Shown piece by piece: positions 9,575-18,398 of a stretch of 64,000 nt of DNA. The DNA is taken from assembly GCF_019802255.1 (NCBI RefSeq), contig NZ_JAHYSS010000003.1:186001-250000 (forward strand). Direction: 5' to 3'. A program made the translations under genes and the position numbers. How positions within the stretch are numbered: position 1 is the stretch's first letter; each line of letters starts with the position of its first letter. The stretch is from Pedobacter polysacchareus. Its GTDB lineage: Bacteria; Bacteroidota; Bacteroidia; Sphingobacteriales; Sphingobacteriaceae. The notes under the pieces were generated by a model that saw only the letters and a program-made list of their open reading frames with translations, ran no database searches and was not told where the DNA came from.

Positions 9575-10324
9575 ATGATAAAGGAAGAAAGATTACAGTT
9601 GATCATAGAGCACATTCGCAAAGAGAAAAAAGTGTTATTAGGTGACCTGAGCACTATACTGGGCGTTTCTGAGGACACCGTAAGGCGAGACATCAAGGAG
9701 CTTTCTGACCAGGGATTACTGAAAGCCGTTCGTGGAGGTGCCATTTCCAGGTCTCCTATCCCGCACCATTTTCGAGAACGCGAGCATTATGACATGAGCC
9801 ATAAAGGTATAATCGCCGAAAAAGCAGTCAAACTGATCAAAAACGGACAAGTGGTATTATTTGACGCAGGAACTTCTGCATTGGCAATAGCAACGCTTCT
9901 GCCCCGGGATTTGCAAATCACAGTAATTACCAATAGTTTTCCGGTAGTAACCGTGTTAGAGGATCATCCTTGCATAGAAGTCATCTTTTTAGGCGGCAGA
10001 TTAAACAAAACCTCTTTCTCTACCACAGGATTCGAAGTGATTCAAACGATCCGCGGCATACGTCCCGACCTTTGTTTTCTTGGAATTTGTAGCATAGACT
10101 TGATTTCTGGTGTAACCGGAATCAATTATGAGGATTGCCAGGTGAAAAAAGCAATGGTAGAAACTTCAAAAGAGATCGTAGCATTGGCCACTGTAGAAAA
10201 ACTAGGGACTACAGAACCTTATTACATTACCAGCATGAGCGATATTGACATCATCATCACAGACATTGACCCTAATGATGAAAGTTTAAAAGCCTATAAA
10301 GAAGCCGGAATCAAATTGGAATAA
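9575..10324 (+). CDS. DeoR/GlpR-family transcriptional regulator
   Basis: A 249-aa repressor of the DeoR family. The winged HTH occupies about residues 1-57 (LGVSEDTVRRDIKELSDQGL, then the family signature VRGGA). The C-terminal DeoRC sensor domain follows, with GQVVLFDAGTSALAIA as the phosphosugar-binding loop start. I chose the ATG at 9575 because MIKEERLQ is the normal family start and the promoter lies between 9536 and 9575. The ligand is unknown. Divergence from a deoxyribonucleotidase suggests control by a nucleoside-derived sugar phosphate, which is inference. Confidence 0.9.
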   Translation: MIKEERLQLIIEHIRKEKKVLLGDLSTILGVSEDTVRRDIKELSDQGLLKAVRGGAISRSPIPHHFREREHYDMSHKGIIAEKAVKLIKNGQVVLFDAGTSALAIATLLPRDLQITVITNSFPVVTVLEDHPCIEVIFLGGRLNKTSFSTTGFEVIQTIRGIRPDLCFLGICSIDLISGVTGINYEDCQVKKAMVETSKEIVALATVEKLGTTEPYYITSMSDIDIIITDIDPNDESLKAYKEAGIKLE

Positions 10325-10345
10325 AAAAATTCCATGATTCCGGCT
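10303..10345. terminator. Hairpin across the deoR-type stop codon
   Basis: Inverted repeat AGCCGGAATCA (10303-10313) with TGATTCCGGCT (10335-10345), plus an inner GGAAT/ATTCC stem. The stop codon at 10322-10324 lies at the inner loop. There is no U-run after it on the plus strand, so its role as a terminator between the two convergent genes is uncertain. Confidence 0.3.
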
Positions 10346-10452
10346 AAAATGAGTTCAAAATTTAAAGCCAATGCAATTTTAAAGACTCGCTTTTAGAGTA
10401 CATAGAGCGTTTTTATTCCAATCACATCATTTGTGCTTCATTAATAAATCTA

Positions 10453-12078
10453 TTAAAACAGGTATTTTGTACTTAAAAAGTTTGAACTGTTACTGTCTAC
10501 AATCTCGTTAATCAGGTGTTTATTATTTTCATTTAGTTTCGTAGCCACCAGGGAACGGATAGAAAATGACCTCAATGCATCCACTACGGAAAGGGTCCCT
10601 TCGGCACTATCCTTTCTCCCGGTAAATGGAAACACGTCTGGTCCACGCTGACACTGACAATTGATATTTACGCGACTCACCTGATTCACCAATGGATCAA
10701 TCAGCGAGGCGATTTCTTCATTGTCATTACTGAAAATACTCACTTGCTGTCCGTGGGTAGATTCAATCAGGTACTCAATTGTTTCTTCCAAATCATCAAA
10801 AGGAACAACTGGGATAACTGGTCCAAATTGCTCTTCCGTATACAGTTTCATGTCTTTCGTAACCGGATACACAATTGCCGGGTATACAAAAGATTCGTTT
10901 ACCGCTCCTCCGTTTTCATTGATCACTTTTGCACCATGGGCAATCGCATCAGCAATACATTCCTGCAGATAAGCCGGCTTATGAGGTTCTGGCAATGGCG
11001 TTAATGATACTGCATTTTCCCAAGGCATTCCAAACTTTAGCTGCCCAACAGCTACAGTCAGCTGTTTTAAAAACTCATCTGCCAGACTACGGTGTACAAA
11101 TATGATTTTCAAAGCCGTACAACGCTGTCCGTTAAACGACAAAGAGCCTAATACGGTTTCCTGAACTGCCAGTTCAACATCTGCTTTAGCAGTAATGATC
11201 GCGGCATTCTTTGCATCTAAGCCCAAAATAGCACGTAAGCGGTTTACTTTGGGGTGGAGTTTTTTCAATTCATTGGCCACTTTACTAGAACCAATCAAAG
11301 TCAATACATTGATCTGACCAGATTTCATCAGGTCTGGGATAATCTTGTTCCCTCTGCCATAAATGGTATTTACCACTCCTTTCGGAAAACAATCACGAAA
11401 GGCCTCTAACAAGGGATAATGCAATAAAGTACCATGTTTAGGCGGTTTGAACAACAAGGTATTTCCCATGATCAAGGCCGGGATCAAAGTGGTAAAGGTT
11501 TCGTTCAAGGGATAATTAAACGGCCCCATACATAAAACAACGCCTAAGGGAGAACGTCTGATTTGCGCCACAATCCCCTGCTCAATGCTAAATCTGGACG
11601 ATTGTCTGTCCAGGTCTTTTAAAGCATCAATAGTGGCATGAATATATTCTACGGTACGGTCAAACTCCTTCACAGAATCAGCATAAGACTTGCCGATTTC
11701 CCACATCAGGAGTTTAACAACGATTGCTTTCTTCTCTATAATACGGTGCGTAAATTTCTCTACACAATTGATCCGGTCAGCAACGCTCATGGTCGGCCAC
11801 TCGCCTCTTCCATTATCGTACGCCTTCACAGCTGCTGCCAGCGCTGCTGCCGCTTCCTTTTCGCTACATAATGGGTAGGTTCCGATCACTTTACGCTTCA
11901 ACCCCTCTGGGGTTTTGATGCAGATCGGTGATAAAACTTCATGTATTTCTCCATCCCATGCACGTAGTTCCCCATCGCTTAGATATTCGCGCTGGTGAAC
12001 CTCTTCTGCCAATTTAAATTCCTCCGGAATTTGATGCTCCTCTACAAAAATAGTTTGGAGCCGGTCATTAAAATTCAT
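10453..12078 (-). CDS. gapN: NADP-dependent non-phosphorylating glyceraldehyde-3-phosphate dehydrogenase (GapN-like)
   Basis: Aldehyde dehydrogenase superfamily, 541 aa, of the longer GapN type. It is expected to oxidise glyceraldehyde-3-phosphate directly to 3-phosphoglycerate and make NADPH. The catalytic Cys is in FNGQRCTALK near residue 317, with the substrate-pocket segments LGVVLCMGPFNYPLNE and NTLLFKPPKHGTLLHY upstream. It is the last gene of the galacturonate unit, 33 bp after the transporter, so it would receive the triose phosphate released by Eda. The alternative is another ALDH of central metabolism, but motifs and context favour GapN. Confidence 0.8.
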   Translation of the reverse strand: MNFNDRLQTIFVEEHQIPEEFKLAEEVHQREYLSDGELRAWDGEIHEVLSPICIKTPEGLKRKVIGTYPLCSEKEAAAALAAAVKAYDNGRGEWPTMSVADRINCVEKFTHRIIEKKAIVVKLLMWEIGKSYADSVKEFDRTVEYIHATIDALKDLDRQSSRFSIEQGIVAQIRRSPLGVVLCMGPFNYPLNETFTTLIPALIMGNTLLFKPPKHGTLLHYPLLEAFRDCFPKGVVNTIYGRGNKIIPDLMKSGQINVLTLIGSSKVANELKKLHPKVNRLRAILGLDAKNAAIITAKADVELAVQETVLGSLSFNGQRCTALKIIFVHRSLADEFLKQLTVAVGQLKFGMPWENAVSLTPLPEPHKPAYLQECIADAIAHGAKVINENGGAVNESFVYPAIVYPVTKDMKLYTEEQFGPVIPVVPFDDLEETIEYLIESTHGQQVSIFSNDNEEIASLIDPLVNQVSRVNINCQCQRGPDVFPFTGRKDSAEGTLSVVDALRSFSIRSLVATKLNENNKHLINEIVDSNSSNFLSTKYLF

Positions 12079-12111
12079 AGTAATATAGTCGGTTAGGTAA
12101 GTAGTTCAAAT

Positions 12112-13479
12112 TTATAAATCAGTGATCGGTGCATATTTAGGAACCAATGATTTCATCACGATCCAAGCCAATAAATAAGCTACAGCACAGATAGCAAACA
12201 TAATTGTATAACCGGTTTGGGTATGCCCCAACAACTTATAATGGTCAAACAATGCACCACCTAGTTTAGACATCACCACTCCACCCATTCCCCCGGCCAT
12301 ACCGCCAATTCCAATCACTGAAGCAATACTTTTCTTAGGAAACATATCTGAAACTGTAGTGAAAATATTAGCGGACCATGCCTGATGCGCAGAAGCACCA
12401 ATACCGATCAATACTACAGGAATCCAAAAGCTGTAATGCCCAAGTGGCTGTGCCAGCAATACCAACAGCGGGAATAACGCGATCACAAACATGGCGCGCA
12501 TCCTGCCATCGTAAGGAGAATATCCTTTATTGATAAAATACATCGGGAACCAGCCACCACCAACGCTGCCAATCATGGTCATACTATACAATACAGTCAG
12601 TGGCAGCATAATGTCTGTTCCTTGTAAATTATACTGTACCTTAAGGTAAGAAGGTAGCCAAAACAAAAAGAACCACCATACGCCATCAGTCATAAATTTA
12701 CCAAAAGCAAAGGCCCAGGTTTGTTTATAACCTAATAACTTAGTCCATGGCACTTTTTTTCCTTCGTCAATGACTTCTACGGGTGCTTCATCATTCTGGT
12801 CACTATTCACATAGGCCAGCTCATTCGCACACATTCTTTTCTGATTTTCAGGTTTTTCATAGAAAATACCCCAAAATGCAAGCCAAACAAATCCCACAGC
12901 ACCAATGATTAAGAAAGCGGCTTCCCATCCCCAAACCGTAGCGATCCAAGGCACAGTTAGTGGTGCTAAAATTGCACCTACATTGGCACCAGAGTTGAAT
13001 ATACCCGTAGCAAATGAACGTTCTTTTTTAGGGAAATACTCAGCTGTAGCTTTGATAGCTGCCGGAAAATTTGCCGATTCTCCAAAAGCAAGAACCGCTC
13101 TCGCAATGATAAATCCGACTACAGAGACCGGCATTGCACCCAATCCAATCCAGGTGAGCACTGTAGTTGCCCCCTCTCCAATTGGAATGGCTACGGCATG
13201 CATAATTGCCCCGATAGACCAGATGATCAGGGCTACGGTATAGCCCCATTTCGTACCCAGTTTATCTACAAAACGCCCTGCAAAGAGCATTGAAATTGCA
13301 TAAACGAATTGGAATGCAGCAGTTATATTGGCATAATCACTATTAGTCCAGTTAAATTCTTTCTCCAGCATGGGATGCAGGAGACTTAACACTTGTCGGT
13401 CAAGGTAATTGACTGTGGTTGCGAAAAACAGTAATGCACAGATTGTCCACCTGTAATTACTCATTTTAGTCTCTTTCAT
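12112..13479 (-). CDS. MFS hexuronate transporter (ExuT-like)
   Basis: A 455-aa inner-membrane permease of the anion:cation symporter branch of the MFS, with about 12 hydrophobic segments. The first helix pair has the branch-typical NYLDRQVLSLL. It likely imports galacturonate or glucuronate into the cytoplasm after pectin is cut outside or in the periplasm. It lies between eda (42 bp) and gapN (33 bp). A start five codons in (MSNYRW) is also possible. Assignment to hexuronates rests on family branch and gene neighbours. Confidence 0.85.
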   Translation of the reverse strand: MKETKMSNYRWTICALLFFATTVNYLDRQVLSLLHPMLEKEFNWTNSDYANITAAFQFVYAISMLFAGRFVDKLGTKWGYTVALIIWSIGAIMHAVAIPIGEGATTVLTWIGLGAMPVSVVGFIIARAVLAFGESANFPAAIKATAEYFPKKERSFATGIFNSGANVGAILAPLTVPWIATVWGWEAAFLIIGAVGFVWLAFWGIFYEKPENQKRMCANELAYVNSDQNDEAPVEVIDEGKKVPWTKLLGYKQTWAFAFGKFMTDGVWWFFLFWLPSYLKVQYNLQGTDIMLPLTVLYSMTMIGSVGGGWFPMYFINKGYSPYDGRMRAMFVIALFPLLVLLAQPLGHYSFWIPVVLIGIGASAHQAWSANIFTTVSDMFPKKSIASVIGIGGMAGGMGGVVMSKLGGALFDHYKLLGHTQTGYTIMFAICAVAYLLAWIVMKSLVPKYAPITDL

Positions 13480-13521
13480 TATATTTGGTTTTTGGTTGGT
13501 TGTGGTTCGATTGTACGGGTA

Positions 13522-14181
13522 TTATCTACCCGCTTTTACCAGTTCAATCGTTTTTCTGGTGAGATTCGCTAGTTCGTTATAGTTTTTGTTTTCTAAAATG
13601 TCTTTACTGATGAGTTTACTGCCCATTCCAACGGCACACACGCCTGATTTGAACCAGTTACTGATGTTGCTCTGCTCAATTTCAACACCACCTGTAGGAA
13701 TGAACAATTGTCCTGGAAAAAGATCTCTAATGGCAGCCATATAGGATGGGCCAAGGATATTTGCAGGAAATAACTTAATCAATCCAGCACCCATTTGATG
13801 TGCAGTATTGATTTCCGTTGGTGTAAAGCAGCCAGGAACCCACAGCATACCTTGCTCATGAACCAGTTTTCCAACTTCTTCATTTACAATCGGAGAAACG
13901 ATAAAATGGGCACCAGCAGCGAGAAATTCTTCTGCCTCTGCGATGGTTTTAATGGTTCCTATGCCTAGGTACAGGTCTTGCATTTCTGTTTTTAAAGCAT
14001 CAATCAGGATTTTAAAATTCGGCAATGCAGCCGGCCCGCGATTGGTATACTCCAATACTCTGATTCCTGCTTTATATAAGGTTCTAATGATCTCCAGGCT
14101 CACCTGCGCATCTTCAAAGTAGAATAAAGGAAGGATTCCCTGATCTGTAATGGCCTTTAAAGAGTTTTCTTTCGTTTTCAT
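13522..14181 (-). CDS. eda: KDPG aldolase (2-dehydro-3-deoxyphosphogluconate aldolase)
   Basis: Cleaves 2-keto-3-deoxy-6-phosphogluconate to pyruvate and glyceraldehyde-3-phosphate, the last step of the Ashwell galacturonate route. It has 219 aa, a normal length for this class I aldolase TIM barrel. The Schiff-base lysine is in AGLIKLFPANILGP and the phosphate-binding loop in FIPTGGVE. It lies 103 bp after kdgK. No regulon operator is seen in that gap, so it is probably carried on the uxaB transcript. Confidence 0.92.
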   Translation of the reverse strand: MKTKENSLKAITDQGILPLFYFEDAQVSLEIIRTLYKAGIRVLEYTNRGPAALPNFKILIDALKTEMQDLYLGIGTIKTIAEAEEFLAAGAHFIVSPIVNEEVGKLVHEQGMLWVPGCFTPTEINTAHQMGAGLIKLFPANILGPSYMAAIRDLFPGQLFIPTGGVEIEQSNISNWFKSGVCAVGMGSKLISKDILENKNYNELANLTRKTIELVKAGR

Positions 14182-14284
14182 TTCTATATCGTTTTGTATC
14201 GGTTCTTATGGTCTATTTCTATTGTAGTATTTTTGCATCTTTCCATTGTCCTATGATGCGCCCCATTTTATCCTGAGTGTTTCA

Positions 14285-15313
14285 TTAAATGGCGGCTTCG
14301 TACATCTTAGCCACCTTAGGAATATCCTCCATTTTGGTAGTCGTAAAATCGGTATGGGTAAATAGCTTTGAAAAAGCCGCTCTGGTAGCAAAACCGAGTA
14401 TTTCTTCTTTAGAATGCTCCTTGTAAAAACCGTAAATTAAGCCGGCCATAAAGCAATCGCCACTACCAATTTTTCCAATAATTCTTTCCGCACGGTATTC
14501 CTTAGAGACCAAATGTTCATCTGCAGTATGCAATGCGCAATAATACTTCACTCCAGATTCCTTAAAATCAAACCTGAAAGTATTGGCTACTGCAGTACAC
14601 TTTGGAAAAGCGGCCATAATGGCCTGCGCGCTTTTTTTAGATTGCTCCAGGTAAGCTTCTTTGCGGTTTTCCTCTGCTAATCCAGGAGTTACCGGAATAC
14701 CTAACATCTGCTCTGCTGCCCAGACATTGCCCATGATCAGGTTACAGTATTTAGCCAATGCAGGCATAACCTCTAACGGTTTTTTACCATACTGCCAGAG
14801 TTTACTTCTGAAATTCAGGTCTAGTGAGATCTGGATATTACGCTCGGAAGCAGCAATTAAAGCCTCTTCACAAACCGCAACAACCCCTTCATTTAATGCC
14901 GGACAAATTGCACTAAAATGCAGCCAGGAAACATCCTCCAATACCTTATCCCAATCAATAGTTCCTGTTTTCAGGCTAGAAAAGGAAGAATGGTTACGGT
15001 CATAGATCACTCCTGCATTTTTCAAATCCTTGCCATTAGGCAGGTAATACAAACCGATACGCTCGCCCGTATATTGCATCGGACTGGTATCAATGTTCAG
15101 CTTATTCAGGTAGTTCACCACCTGTTTACTCATAAAATTATCTGGCACTGCCGAAAGGTAGGACGAAGGGACGCCCCAAAGCGCTAGTGCAGCCGCAACA
15201 TTTGCCTCCGCACCTCCTACATAAAAGGACAGGTTGTTTTCTTTGAGCCAGTTCCCATCCAAATCCGGAGATATTCTCAATAACAGTTCACCAAAGTTTA
15301 AAACCTTTCCCAT
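14285..15313 (-). CDS. kdgK: 2-keto-3-deoxygluconate kinase (PfkB family)
   Basis: A 342-aa ribokinase-fold sugar kinase that phosphorylates KDG to KDPG. The N-terminus FGELLLRISP and the glycine-rich YVGGAEANVAAALA are PfkB signature 1. The catalytic base and anion hole are in IIGKIGSGDCFMAG, signature 2. It starts 5 bp after uxaC stops. Context between uxaC and eda makes KDG the obvious substrate. Confidence 0.92.
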   Translation of the reverse strand: MGKVLNFGELLLRISPDLDGNWLKENNLSFYVGGAEANVAAALALWGVPSSYLSAVPDNFMSKQVVNYLNKLNIDTSPMQYTGERIGLYYLPNGKDLKNAGVIYDRNHSSFSSLKTGTIDWDKVLEDVSWLHFSAICPALNEGVVAVCEEALIAASERNIQISLDLNFRSKLWQYGKKPLEVMPALAKYCNLIMGNVWAAEQMLGIPVTPGLAEENRKEAYLEQSKKSAQAIMAAFPKCTAVANTFRFDFKESGVKYYCALHTADEHLVSKEYRAERIIGKIGSGDCFMAGLIYGFYKEHSKEEILGFATRAAFSKLFTHTDFTTTKMEDIPKVAKMYEAAI

Positions 15314-15318
15314 ATTTA

Positions 15319-16719
15319 TTAAAAATTAAAGTATTCTTTTGCGTTATTATAGCAGATGTCCTGAATTATTTTCCCTAGCCATTCCTGATCATCAGGCAAT
15401 TCGCCATTTTCTACATCATCCCCAAACAGATTGCATAAAATCCTTCTGAAATATTCATGACGTGGATAAGAAAGGAAGCTTCTGCTGTCGGTTAACATCC
15501 CTACAAATCGACTCAGTAAGCCCATATTTGATAAGGTATTTAATTGTTTGATCATGCCGTCCTTTTGATCTAAAAACCACCACCCAGAACCCCACTGCAC
15601 TTTTCCAGCTACAGTACCGTCGTTGTAATTACCAATCATGGTGGCCATCAATTCGTTGTCCGCAGGATTCAAATTATACAGAATCGTTTTTGCCAGGCAA
15701 TTTTCACGATCCAGTCTATTTAAGAATTTAGCCAGGGCTTTCCCTTGAGAAAAATCGCCTATTGAATCAAAGCCGGTATCTGGCCCCAACTGACTCAATA
15801 AACGATCATTATTATTTCTTAAAGCACCCAAATGATATTGTTGCACCCATCCTTTTTCATGATCCCATAATGCAAATTGAAACAGCAATGCTGATTTAAA
15901 TTGCCCAATTTCAACAGGTGTAAGCGCAGATTGCTTTCTTATTTTCAAGTAAATTGCTTTGATTTCTTCCTCTGTGTAATCCTCAGCATAGATTTGCTCT
16001 AAACCATGATCAGAAACCGAACAGCCATTTTCTGCAAAATAATCGTGTCTTGACTTCAGAGCCGCCAGGTAAGCATCCAGGTCTTCCAGTGCGGCACCTG
16101 TTAAAACAGCCAGCTGGTCTATGTATTTATTTAACAAAGTCGTATCATCAGCATTCATCGCTTTATCAGGACGGAAAGCAGGCAGGACTTTAATGTCCAG
16201 CTGATCTCTTTTTATTTTCTGATGATACTCCAGTGAATCCAATGGATCATCCGTAGTACACAAGGCCTTTACATTCATTTTGCGCAATAAGTTCTGCACA
16301 GAATATTCAGGTGTTTGCAATTTAGCGGTACATTCTTCATAAATCCTTTCCGCATTTTCAGGAGAAAGTACTTCATGAATATCGAAGTAACGCTGTAATT
16401 CCAGGTGGGTCCAGTGATATAAAGGATTTCTTAGGGTATAAGGAACCGTTTCTGCCCATTTCTTGAACTTTTCGAGGTCGGTTGCCCCTCCAGTAATGTA
16501 ATACTCATCAATGCCGTTAGCACGCATCGCACGCCACTTATAGTGGTCGCCATAAAGCCAGACCTGAGTAATATTTTCAAATATGAAATCGTTTGCAATC
16601 TGATCCGGCATTAAATGATTATGATAATCAATAATGGGCATCTGTTTTGCAAAGTTATGATACAGCGATTGCGCTGTTTTTGTCTGTAGTAAGAAGTTGC
16701 TATCTAAAAAGTTTTTCAC
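15319..16719 (-). CDS. uxaC: Glucuronate/galacturonate isomerase
   Basis: Uronate isomerase of the amidohydrolase-like TIM barrel, 466 aa, converting D-galacturonate to D-tagaturonate (and glucuronate to fructuronate). The metal-binding IDYHNHLMPDQIA lies near residue 30, followed by the family-typical WLYGDHYKWRAMR, and the C-terminal DSRSFLSYPRHEYFRR. Length and motifs are normal for UxaC. It sits 26 bp after uxaA, inside the galacturonate unit. Confidence 0.95.
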   Translation of the reverse strand: MKNFLDSNFLLQTKTAQSLYHNFAKQMPIIDYHNHLMPDQIANDFIFENITQVWLYGDHYKWRAMRANGIDEYYITGGATDLEKFKKWAETVPYTLRNPLYHWTHLELQRYFDIHEVLSPENAERIYEECTAKLQTPEYSVQNLLRKMNVKALCTTDDPLDSLEYHQKIKRDQLDIKVLPAFRPDKAMNADDTTLLNKYIDQLAVLTGAALEDLDAYLAALKSRHDYFAENGCSVSDHGLEQIYAEDYTEEEIKAIYLKIRKQSALTPVEIGQFKSALLFQFALWDHEKGWVQQYHLGALRNNNDRLLSQLGPDTGFDSIGDFSQGKALAKFLNRLDRENCLAKTILYNLNPADNELMATMIGNYNDGTVAGKVQWGSGWWFLDQKDGMIKQLNTLSNMGLLSRFVGMLTDSRSFLSYPRHEYFRRILCNLFGDDVENGELPDDQEWLGKIIQDICYNNAKEYFNF

Positions 16720-16745
16720 AATAATATTTCTAAATGTATAAAATT

Positions 16746-18398
16746 TTATAAAGAAACGCCCCTTTTCCAGGGAATAAAATCATCTTGTCTATGACGTAAG
16801 GCACTCACCTCTACGTTTCCACTGGCTACTTCGATCACGTATTCTAAAATACGTATCCCTGCAGCTTCAATACTTTCATCACCATCGATGATAGAACCCG
16901 TATCCAGGTCAATAATGTCCCTCATTTTATCAAATAAGCGGGTATTACTCGCAATTTTCACTACTGGAGCGATGGGATTTCCGGTTGGCGTTCCCAAGCC
17001 TGTGGTGAATAAAACTACATTCGCACCCGATCCAACCTCAGCTGTAGTTGATTCAACATCATTGCCAGGCGTACATAAAAGGTTCAATCCAGGCTTTGTC
17101 ACTTTTTCGGGATAGTCTAATACAGCGACCACCGGCGAAGTACCGCCCTTTTTTGCCGCACCAGCTGATTTAATGGCATCTGTAATCAATCCATCTTTAA
17201 TATTTCCAGGAGAAGGGTTCATGTCAAATCCAGATCCTGCAGCAGTTGCTCTGCTGCTATAGGTAGTCATCAGGTCTGAAAAACGTGCCGCATCGTCACG
17301 GTTCATGCATCTGTCGCTTAAATTCTGCTCTACTCCACACAATTCAGGGAACTCTGCCAGAATTACTGAACCTCCCAGAGCCACTAATAAATCAGAGGTA
17401 TAGCCAATTGCAGGGTTTGCAGAAATTCCAGAAAATCCATCTGAACCACCACATTCCAGTCCGATGCATAATTTACTCAAAGGTGCCGGTTTTCGAAAAT
17501 TTTCATTCGCCTGAATTAAACCTGCAAACGTTTGCTTAATTGCCAGACTCAACAACTCAGATTCCTTGCCAATCGTCTGCTGATCCAGGATGTATAAAGG
17601 TTTGTCAAAATTGGCCACACGCCTTTGGATTTCCTCTTGTAGAATACTGACCTGGGCATTCTGGCAACCCAGACTTAAAATCGTTGCTCCAGCCACATTA
17701 GGATGTGTAATGTACCCCGCCAATAACCCACACAATGTCTGTGAATCTTGCCTCGTGCCCCCACAACCACCGGTATGGGTTAAAAACTTAATGCCATCTA
17801 CATTCGGGAACAAACGGTTTGTCTTTTCTTTTTGCTCCGTATAACTCAACTGGGCGTTCAAAATATCGTCCAGACTTTTTCCTTCCTCATATAAAGAAAT
17901 CAGCGCTTTGGCCTGCTGCTGATAAGTTTCGTTGCGACCATAGCCTAAATTATTCAACAAAGCCTCTTGAATGACCTCCAGATTTCTATTTTCACAGAAA
18001 ACCATTGGGATCACTAACCAATAATTGGCAGTGCCTACCTGCCCGTCACTTCGGTGAAAACCATTAAATGTGCGGTCTTTCCAAGCCGATACATCCGGCT
18101 TATTCCATGATAAATGTGCTTCATTGGTTTCAAAACTGGTTGCTGCATGTTTGATATTGGTGGTGGTCAATAGAGAACCAGCCGGAATGTCAGTTTGGGC
18201 TTTACCCACCAACACGCCATACATGATCAATTCATCATTCGGTTTTAAATCCACCGTATTGAACTTATGTTTAGCAGCCACCTGGTCTTGTAACAGATAA
18301 TCCACACCATCATAGCTCAATGTCTCGCCCTGCAACAGGTCTGTTAACGCCACTAGCACATTATCCTTTGGATGAACCTTTAATATTCTTTGCTTCAT
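16746..18398 (-). CDS. uxaA: Altronate dehydratase
   Basis: Dehydrates D-altronate to 2-keto-3-deoxygluconate; 550 aa from the chosen start. An N-terminal SAF-type domain (about residues 1-100) precedes the main UxaA domain, which carries LTHTGGCGG and GLECGGSDGFSG, with conserved Cys as likely iron ligands. I chose the ATG at 18398 (MKQRILKVHP). A longer frame reaching 18524 would overlap uxaB by over 120 bp. The chosen ATG shares one base with the uxaB stop (TAATG), typical of translational coupling. Confidence 0.93.
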   Translation of the reverse strand: MKQRILKVHPKDNVLVALTDLLQGETLSYDGVDYLLQDQVAAKHKFNTVDLKPNDELIMYGVLVGKAQTDIPAGSLLTTTNIKHAATSFETNEAHLSWNKPDVSAWKDRTFNGFHRSDGQVGTANYWLVIPMVFCENRNLEVIQEALLNNLGYGRNETYQQQAKALISLYEEGKSLDDILNAQLSYTEQKEKTNRLFPNVDGIKFLTHTGGCGGTRQDSQTLCGLLAGYITHPNVAGATILSLGCQNAQVSILQEEIQRRVANFDKPLYILDQQTIGKESELLSLAIKQTFAGLIQANENFRKPAPLSKLCIGLECGGSDGFSGISANPAIGYTSDLLVALGGSVILAEFPELCGVEQNLSDRCMNRDDAARFSDLMTTYSSRATAAGSGFDMNPSPGNIKDGLITDAIKSAGAAKKGGTSPVVAVLDYPEKVTKPGLNLLCTPGNDVESTTAEVGSGANVVLFTTGLGTPTGNPIAPVVKIASNTRLFDKMRDIIDLDTGSIIDGDESIEAAGIRILEYVIEVASGNVEVSALRHRQDDFIPWKRGVSL

